10,412 bases of DNA, from contig CP070725.1 of assembly GCA_020350845.1 (NCBI GenBank), forward strand, positions 761,658 to 772,069, written 5' to 3'. The stretch's first letter is position 1. Each line of letters starts with the position of its first letter. This document shows, piece after piece, positions 6,036-10,412 of this stretch. This DNA is from Candidatus Bipolaricaulota bacterium (GTDB lineage: Bacteria; Bipolaricaulota; Bipolaricaulia; UBA7950; UBA9294). The position numbers and the translations under genes are program-made. The notes under the pieces are model-generated. The model made no database searches. It worked only from the letters and a program-made list of their open reading frames with translations, and was not told where the DNA came from.

Positions 6036-7154
6036 ATGCGCATCCCGCGAATCGCATTCCGACGCACACGATCGCTCGCCGTGCTGGTCGTCCTTCTCCT
6101 CCTCTGGACGGCCGTCGGGTCGGCGCTCCCGCTGTGCAGCTATCGCCCTCTCGAGAGCCGACTCACGGAGATCCACGGAGTGGGGAACGCGCGCTGGCGG
6201 GACGGACCGTACCGAGACGATCGAGACCGTCGCCTCACGGGATCCGGAAGGGTGGACGTGGCCGCTCTCACCGATTCGGAGACGCTCGGAGTGCGTCTCG
6301 ACGCCTTCTTCGACTCGACGTTCGACGACGACGTCCCCGATCTGCGAGCGCGCGCAACGGGAGAGGTGAAGCGGTATCTGCGGGACGATCTGTTCGCGCT
6401 CGCGTCGGCAGACGCGGAGTACGGCACGGGGTCGGCGGCCGAGCTTGCGACCACCGCGGGGATCGGCTATGGGCGGTTCTGGGACGTCACCCCGCTGAGT
6501 CGAACGATCGCCGCGCACGACGCCCTCCTTGACGCGGGGATCCTCATCGCTCCGCTCCCGGACGAGGATCTCCTCGAGGCAGCGCGGACGGTAGGCCGCA
6601 GAGAGCTCTCCACCGCGGAGCGCGTGCAGTTCCTTGCCGAGGTCGCCGCCGCGGCGGGCGTCGTTCGTGCCACGGGGATCGACTCCGCCGGTCTCTTGTT
6701 GATCCAGGAGACGCTCGAGGCCCCCGTGGATCCGCGCCTTTGCGGATGGGAGGCGCACGCGACCCTCGGAGCGACGCTCTCCGAAGGTGGCTGGAGTGCC
6801 CTGATCGCGGTCGTCGCCCGGGCAGCGCTCGTGCCCGACCCCGTCACGCAGCTGTCGGCCACGGCACGCTGGACCGCGGCCCTGGAATCGCCGTCGGAGG
6901 CTTCGGGTCGCGTGGAGTTCAGGGGCTCTCGGAGGCTCGCGGAGTCGTGGCTCGCGCGGATCGTCTACGAGGGAAGCGTGCACTCGCCGCCGGCCGGCGA
7001 CGGTGCGGCGTTCGAGCACGACCTGTCGCTTTCCCTCCACACGCAGATCTCCCCGCGGCTAGGCGTGTCCGCGACGGGCTCGTGGGGATACCGGACGGGT
7101 GACGAGGAGCCCACGATCGAGCTCGCGATCGACCTCACGTATGTCCACCGCTGA
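6036..7154 (+). CDS. Predicted outer-membrane beta-barrel protein of unknown family
   Basis: The 372-aa product begins with a classical signal peptide: basic MRIPRIAFRRTR, a hydrophobic core at about 13-27, then a possible cleavage near A30 (VGSA). The mature part has a middle segment with helices and the conspicuous block IGYGRFWDVTPL (143-154). From about 238 onward come alternating polar/hydrophobic strands with tight turns, such as EAHATLGATL, SALIAVVARAAL, LSATARWTAAL, and the closing LGVSATGSWGYR and IELAIDLTYV. This looks like an outer-membrane barrel ending at the C-terminus, though the last residue is Arg rather than the usual aromatic. Two cysteines (34 and 236) occur. The ATG at 6036 is chosen because it follows the promoter and begins the signal peptide; the open frame extends upstream to 5682 but that part is shadow sequence. 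The gene overlaps the start of the ABC ATPase gene by 14 nt. I cannot name the family. Confidence 0.8.
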   Translation: MRIPRIAFRRTRSLAVLVVLLLLWTAVGSALPLCSYRPLESRLTEIHGVGNARWRDGPYRDDRDRRLTGSGRVDVAALTDSETLGVRLDAFFDSTFDDDVPDLRARATGEVKRYLRDDLFALASADAEYGTGSAAELATTAGIGYGRFWDVTPLSRTIAAHDALLDAGILIAPLPDEDLLEAARTVGRRELSTAERVQFLAEVAAAAGVVRATGIDSAGLLLIQETLEAPVDPRLCGWEAHATLGATLSEGGWSALIAVVARAALVPDPVTQLSATARWTAALESPSEASGRVEFRGSRRLAESWLARIVYEGSVHSPPAGDGAAFEHDLSLSLHTQISPRLGVSATGSWGYRTGDEEPTIELAIDLTYVHR

Positions 7155-7893
7155 CCGCAGCGCAGGCGGGGCGATCGTGGCCGAGGGCGTCGTCAAGCGC
7201 TACGGATCACGGCTCGCCGTGGACCACGTATCGTTCGAGATCCCCGCGGGGACCGTGTACGGCCTGCTCGGACCCAACGGGGCGGGGAAGTCGACGTTGG
7301 TGCGAATGCTGTGCGGTGTCCTGCGCCCCGACGGCGGCCGGGTCACGGTCCTCGGCTGGCCCGTCCCCAGCTTCCGCGTTCAGATGCAGCTCGGGTACAT
7401 GCCGCAAGACGTCGCGCTCTACGCGGACCTCACCGTGGATCAGAACCTCGCAATGTTCGGCCGTCTGTACGACATCCCGCGTGGGCAGATCGCATCCCGT
7501 GCGGAGGAGCTCCTCGACCTCGTGGATCTCCGCGAACGGCGCCGCGAGAAGGTGGGAGCACTCTCGGGCGGGATGCAACGTCGCGCGTCGCTCGCGGTCA
7601 GTCTTGTCCATCGGCCTCGGGTCCTGTTCCTCGACGAGCCGACCGCGGGCGTCGATCTTCGGCTGCGCAATGCCCTCTGGGAGCACTTCCGGGCGCTCGA
7701 TGCCGAGGACGTGACGCTGTTCATCACCACCCACCTCATGGATGAGGTCGAGCGCTGCAGACTCCTCGGATACCTCCACAGCGGACGGCTTCTCGCCGAA
7801 GGAAGCGTCCCCGAGTTGATCGCGAGCTCCGGCCGGAACAGCCTCGAGGGAGCCCTCACCGCCCTTCTGGAGGAGGAAGGGGAACCGGAATGA
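7141..7893 (+). CDS. ABC-2 type exporter ATP-binding protein
   Basis: This is the cytoplasmic ATPase of an ABC exporter of the DrrA/NodI/CcmA group, driving the permease encoded next. The 250-aa product shows every nucleotide-binding motif in order: Walker A GPNGAGKST (44-52), Q-loop Gln89 (GYMPQD), signature LSGGM (141-145), Walker B VLFLDE (161-166) with catalytic Glu166, and switch His198 (TTHLMDE). The length is short for DrrA proteins, which often run to ~300 aa with an extra C-terminal domain. The start is uncertain: ATG 7141 overlaps the preceding gene by 14 nt and lacks a clear ribosome binding site, ATG 7099 would add 14 residues, and GTG 7177 would begin just before the conserved VAEGVVKRYG. 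The overlap points to co-transcription with the barrel-like protein. The substrate cannot be read from the sequence. Confidence 0.93.
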   Translation: MSTADRSAGGAIVAEGVVKRYGSRLAVDHVSFEIPAGTVYGLLGPNGAGKSTLVRMLCGVLRPDGGRVTVLGWPVPSFRVQMQLGYMPQDVALYADLTVDQNLAMFGRLYDIPRGQIASRAEELLDLVDLRERRREKVGALSGGMQRRASLAVSLVHRPRVLFLDEPTAGVDLRLRNALWEHFRALDAEDVTLFITTHLMDEVERCRLLGYLHSGRLLAEGSVPELIASSGRNSLEGALTALLEEEGEPE

Positions 7894-9107
7894 GAAGCCT
7901 GCTGATCGCGGGGAATGTCCTCCGGAGGATCCTCTCGGATCGCCGCACCGTGCTCCTCGTCTTGCTCACACCGCTGCTGTTCGTTCTCCTCTACGGCACG
8001 TCGTTCTCCTCCCGTCACACGCACCTCACGATCGCTGTCGTCGACAAGGACAACGGCTTGGCCTCCGTGCGCACCGCGGAGATCGGCCGCGTGACGCTCA
8101 GCGTGCATCTCGCGTCGAGACTGCTCACCGCCGTCGTGAAGGAGGGCTTCCCGATCATCAAGGAGACCCGCGTCGAGGACGCGGAGGAGGCGGTGCGCTC
8201 GGGAGGGGCGTGGGCCGCGATCGTCTTCCCCGCAGGGTTCTCCAACGCCATCGTGAACGAGGCGCTACGCCTCGGGGGCGAGCGGACGATGAGGTTCGAG
8301 GGCCGAGAGGTCCGGCTCCTTCCGCCCGAGACGACGCTCGACATCCGTGTCACGCTCTTCGTGGACGATAGCAACCCGCTGATCTCGTCGAGTGGGCTTG
8401 CGATCCTGCAGCAGGCGTTCTCCGACATCGTCTCCGACCAGCAGCGGGGACTGAGCGTGGACGCGATGCTCGATCTTCGCCCGATCTACGACGGCGAGAT
8501 CACCAATCTCGACTACACGGCCCCGGGAATCATCGCCTTCGCGATCACGCTCATCTCCGTGATGCTCACGGCGGTATCGATCGTTCGCGAGAGAACGGGG
8601 GGAACGCTCACGAGGATCCTCGTCGCGCCGGTGCGATCCGCCGAGATCGTGACCGGCTACGCGGCGGCGTTCACCGTCGTCGCCGGCATCCAGGCGGTCG
8701 AGCTCGTCGCCGTGTCACGATTCGCGTTCGGCATTCGGCTCGCGGGCAGCGTCGCCCTCGTTGCCCTCATCCTCTTCCTCTTCGTGCTCGGCCTCCAGGG
8801 ACTGGCGACCTTGCTCTCGACGATCGCTCGAAACGAGTTCCAGGCGATGCAGCTCGTGCTCATCCTGCTCATCCCGTCGATCATGCTCGGGGGGGTCTTC
8901 TGGCCGCCCGAGGCGCTTCCCCCGTCGCTTCGCGCCCTCGCGCAGATCCTCCCCCTCACCCACGCCAACGAGGCGCTGCGCGAAGTGATGCTCGCCGGAC
9001 GAGGGATCTCTGCCGTGACGGTAGAGCTCTCTGCCCTTGTGGCCTTTGCAGTAGCAACGCTGGCTGCCGGCACGTGGTCGATGCGCCGCCAGCTTCGGCG
9101 CGGCTGA
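7890..9107 (+). CDS. ABC-2 type exporter permease
   Basis: This is the membrane subunit partnering the ATPase just upstream. The 405-aa product has one N-terminal transmembrane helix (about 18-37), a large extracytoplasmic domain (about 40-208) and five further helices (about 211-232, 252-275, 285-308, 318-337, 377-395). That is the six-helix YhhJ/YbhS-like layout (ABC2_membrane_3 type). The cytoplasmic coupling segment ERTGGTLTRILVAPV (234-248) is the hallmark of ABC-2 permeases, and GGVFWPPEALPPSLR and ILPLTHANEALRE fit the family C-terminal region. The ATG overlaps the ATPase stop as ATGA, and AAGGGG lies 7 nt upstream, so translation is probably coupled. The large periplasmic domain suggests contact with periplasmic partners; E. 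coli relatives work with a HlyD-like adaptor and TolC, but no adaptor is in this window. Substrate unknown. Confidence 0.94.
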   Translation: MRSLLIAGNVLRRILSDRRTVLLVLLTPLLFVLLYGTSFSSRHTHLTIAVVDKDNGLASVRTAEIGRVTLSVHLASRLLTAVVKEGFPIIKETRVEDAEEAVRSGGAWAAIVFPAGFSNAIVNEALRLGGERTMRFEGREVRLLPPETTLDIRVTLFVDDSNPLISSSGLAILQQAFSDIVSDQQRGLSVDAMLDLRPIYDGEITNLDYTAPGIIAFAITLISVMLTAVSIVRERTGGTLTRILVAPVRSAEIVTGYAAAFTVVAGIQAVELVAVSRFAFGIRLAGSVALVALILFLFVLGLQGLATLLSTIARNEFQAMQLVLILLIPSIMLGGVFWPPEALPPSLRALAQILPLTHANEALREVMLAGRGISAVTVELSALVAFAVATLAAGTWSMRRQLRRG

Positions 9108-9113
9108 GCGCCG
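9096..9113 (+). terminator. Weak hairpin at the end of the ABC operon
   Basis: CGGCGC and GCGCCG pair as a 6-bp stem with a 6-nt loop that contains the permease stop codon. No U-tract follows (the next bases are GGCACAGC), so this is at best a weak or factor-assisted terminator. Confidence 0.2.
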
Positions 9114-9130
9114 GGCACAGCAAGCGGGTC

Positions 9131-9159
9131 TTGTCGTCCCTGCCCGCGGATCCTACAAT
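9131..9159 (+). promoter_or_regulatory. Promoter of the CDP-alcohol phosphatidyltransferase gene
   Basis: TTGTCG (9131-9136), 17 bp, then TACAAT (9154-9159). Transcription would begin near 9166, only about 11 nt before the ATG at 9177, leaving almost no leader and no good Shine-Dalgarno sequence (GGTGG at most). The -10 is followed by GGCCCGGG, exactly as at the trkH promoter. Confidence 0.65.
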
Positions 9160-9176
9160 GGCCCGGGTGGCGCTGG

Positions 9177-9686
9177 ATGAAAAGGGTACCTGATCTCCTC
9201 ACAGCTTCTCGCGGTGTCATCGCAGCGGCGATCGCGTCGCTCGGATTCGTCGGTCCGGCCGCCCTCGAGGCGGTCATCCTCCTCACGATGCTCGGCTGGA
9301 CGACGGACATCCTCGACGGCCGGCTCGCCCGCCGCTACCACAAACCCCCCACGTGGATCGGCGAGCGAGAGTTCCTGTTCGACATGCTGCTCGTGTTCTC
9401 CGGGCTGTGCTACCTCGTGATGGCAGGCTATGTTCCGTTCGTGCCCGCGGCGGCGTACGTCGCCGTGGCCGCGGTGTGCATCGCCTACTTCCGTCTGAAG
9501 TCCGTCACCATGTCCTTCGCTACGCCCCTCGTCGCACTTCCCCTCGTTATTGCGTACATCAACGCTCGCCAGGCGGCGTGGTGGTACCTCATCTGGATCG
9601 CGCTCGTCCTGCTCCTGGACTGGAAGCGATTCAAGGGGGTCGTGCAGGAGTTCATCGAGAACGCGAAGCAGATCGCCCGGCGATGA
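9177..9686 (+). CDS. CDP-alcohol phosphatidyltransferase family membrane protein
   Basis: Family members transfer a phosphatidyl group from CDP-diacylglycerol to an alcohol (glycerol-phosphate, inositol-phosphate, serine) in the inner membrane. The 169-aa product is hydrophobic, with several membrane segments (about 12-24, 28-43, 68-105, 115-128, 133-147) and a basic C-terminus. The family motif D-x2-DG-x2-AR-x8-G-x3-D-x3-D is recognisable as D44, D47-G48 and A51-R52, ending in D69. At the expected Gly stands Ile61 (with Gly62 next to it), and at the expected third Asp, the proposed catalytic position, stands Glu65. It could be an active divergent subfamily, such as a PgsA-like enzyme, or one with changed chemistry. 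It is single, with its own promoter, and converges with ruvB. ATG 9177 is the only sensible start. The alcohol substrate cannot be assigned. Confidence 0.82.
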   Translation: MKRVPDLLTASRGVIAAAIASLGFVGPAALEAVILLTMLGWTTDILDGRLARRYHKPPTWIGEREFLFDMLLVFSGLCYLVMAGYVPFVPAAAYVAVAAVCIAYFRLKSVTMSFATPLVALPLVIAYINARQAAWWYLIWIALVLLLDWKRFKGVVQEFIENAKQIARR

Positions 9687-9710
9687 TCGCGGCGGTTCGT
9701 AGATCCCGAC

Positions 9711-10412
9711 CTAGAGCAGACGATCGGAAGACGGTCCGGGGAGTTCCGCACCGAGATGCTCGTACGCGCGCTCCGTGGCCACACGGCCCTGCGGCGTGCG
9801 CTTGAGAAATCCCACCTGGATCAGGTAGGGCTCGACGACGTCCGTCAGCGTGTCACGCTCCTCGGACAGCGCCGCGGCAAGCGTTTCCAGCCCTACGGGG
9901 CCCCCGTCGAACTTGTAGACCAGCGTGTCGAGTACGGCCCGGTCGAGGGAATCGAGTCCGATCGCGTCGATCTCAAGAAGAGCGAGCGCGCGCCGCGCCG
10001 TCTCCCCGTCGATGTGGCCTTCACCCTTCACTTGGGCGAAGTCCCGCGCACGGCGGAGAAGGCGGTTGGCGATGCGAGGCGTGCCCCGGGCCCGCCTCGC
10101 GAGCTCGGCGGCGCCGTCCTCGGTGATGTCGATGTCGAGCAGCGCACCGGCGCGCCGCACGATCGCCGCGAGCTCTTCCTCGCGGTAGAAGCCGAGCCGG
10201 AAGGAGACCTCGAAGCGATCGCGGAGCGGAGCCGAGATGAGCCCGGAGCGCGTCGTCGCCCCGACGAGCGTGAACGGCGGCAGGTCGATCCGCAGCGACT
10301 GGGCGTTCGGGCCCTCGCCGAGGATCACGTCGATCTTCGCGTCCTCCATCGCGGGGTAGAGGATCTCCTCGACGTTGCGCCGCAGCCTGTGGATCTCGTC
10401 GATGAACAGCAC
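9711..10412 (-). CDS. ruvB: Holliday junction branch-migration helicase RuvB (partial, C-terminal part)
   Basis: RuvB is the AAA+ hexameric motor that, with RuvA, drives branch migration of Holliday junctions. The visible 233 residues begin at the window edge inside the Walker B motif (VLFIDEIHRL) and run to the true stop at 9711. Seen: the sensor-1/arginine-finger region GATTRSGLISAPLRDRF, sensor-2 GTPRIANRLLRRARDFAQV and the C-terminal winged-helix domain with GLETLAAAL and EPYLIQVGFLKRTPQGR. The roughly 100 N-terminal residues, including Walker A, lie beyond 10412, so the first codon here is not a start. The region matches the family closely; the LISAPLRDRFEVSFRLGFY stretch is a mild variant of the usual LTSPLRDRFG. 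Its C-terminus faces the phosphatidyltransferase gene across 24 bp. Confidence 0.97.
   Translation of the reverse strand: MLFIDEIHRLRRNVEEILYPAMEDAKIDVILGEGPNAQSLRIDLPPFTLVGATTRSGLISAPLRDRFEVSFRLGFYREEELAAIVRRAGALLDIDITEDGAAELARRARGTPRIANRLLRRARDFAQVKGEGHIDGETARRALALLEIDAIGLDSLDRAVLDTLVYKFDGGPVGLETLAAALSEERDTLTDVVEPYLIQVGFLKRTPQGRVATERAYEHLGAELPGPSSDRLL

Noticed and set aside
5883..7040. 385-codon minus-strand frame opposite the barrel gene
   Set aside because: Arg/Glu-rich antisense shadow with no motif; the plus strand has signal peptide, promoter and operon context.
9687..9710. Bidirectional terminator between the phosphatidyltransferase gene and ruvB
   Set aside because: No stem of useful length and no T-tract on either strand in the 24 bp.
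1..10412. Mobile element, CRISPR array, tRNA or prophage remnant
   Set aside because: No transposase or integrase motifs, no spaced direct repeats and no cloverleaf seen; gene order and codon use look uniform.

Overview
This is a GC-rich, densely coding bacterial chromosome segment. I see nine genes, all apparently intact except the one cut by the right edge. There is no tRNA, rRNA, CRISPR array, insertion sequence or integrase, and base composition looks uniform throughout. The protein set (a predicted outer-membrane beta-barrel, a CsgG/LpoB-like envelope protein, GlmS) suggests a diderm bacterium. At least one transcript looks leaderless and another has a very short leader. The phylum cannot be fixed from the sequence alone. 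A deep-branching, poorly sampled lineage such as Bipolaricaulota is compatible, but this is a guess.

Left block (1-4219): glmS (glucosamine-6-phosphate synthase) is on the minus strand. It diverges from a two-gene potassium-uptake operon on the plus strand (trkH-like channel, then trkA-like gating subunit). The 122-bp divergent region carries a promoter facing each way. Both -10 boxes are followed directly by GGCC.

Middle block (4216-9107): two divergent operons of envelope genes. Leftward is a membrane-anchored CsgG/LpoB-like protein followed by a membrane-anchored protein of unknown family; the latter meets trkA tail-to-tail with the two stop codons sharing CTAG. Rightward is a signal-peptide-bearing predicted beta-barrel protein, overlapped by an ABC-2 exporter ATPase, which is in turn ATGA-coupled to its permease. 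The rightward promoter (TTGACG, 17 bp, TATGTT) places transcription start on the A of the start codon, so that mRNA should be leaderless. This block is the most interesting part of the window: four or five envelope proteins of which three have no clear assignment.

Right block (9108-10412): a small CDP-alcohol phosphatidyltransferase-family membrane protein has its own promoter, and its active-site motif departs from consensus. It converges with ruvB (Holliday-junction helicase motor), of which only the C-terminal two-thirds lie in the window.

Together the genes concern the envelope and homeostasis: amino-sugar precursor for peptidoglycan/LPS (GlmS), K+ uptake (TrkH/TrkA), phospholipid headgroup chemistry, export (ABC-2) and outer-membrane proteins. 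I do not see a defence or mobile system. The candidates for something undescribed are the divergent envelope operons and the promoter architecture.
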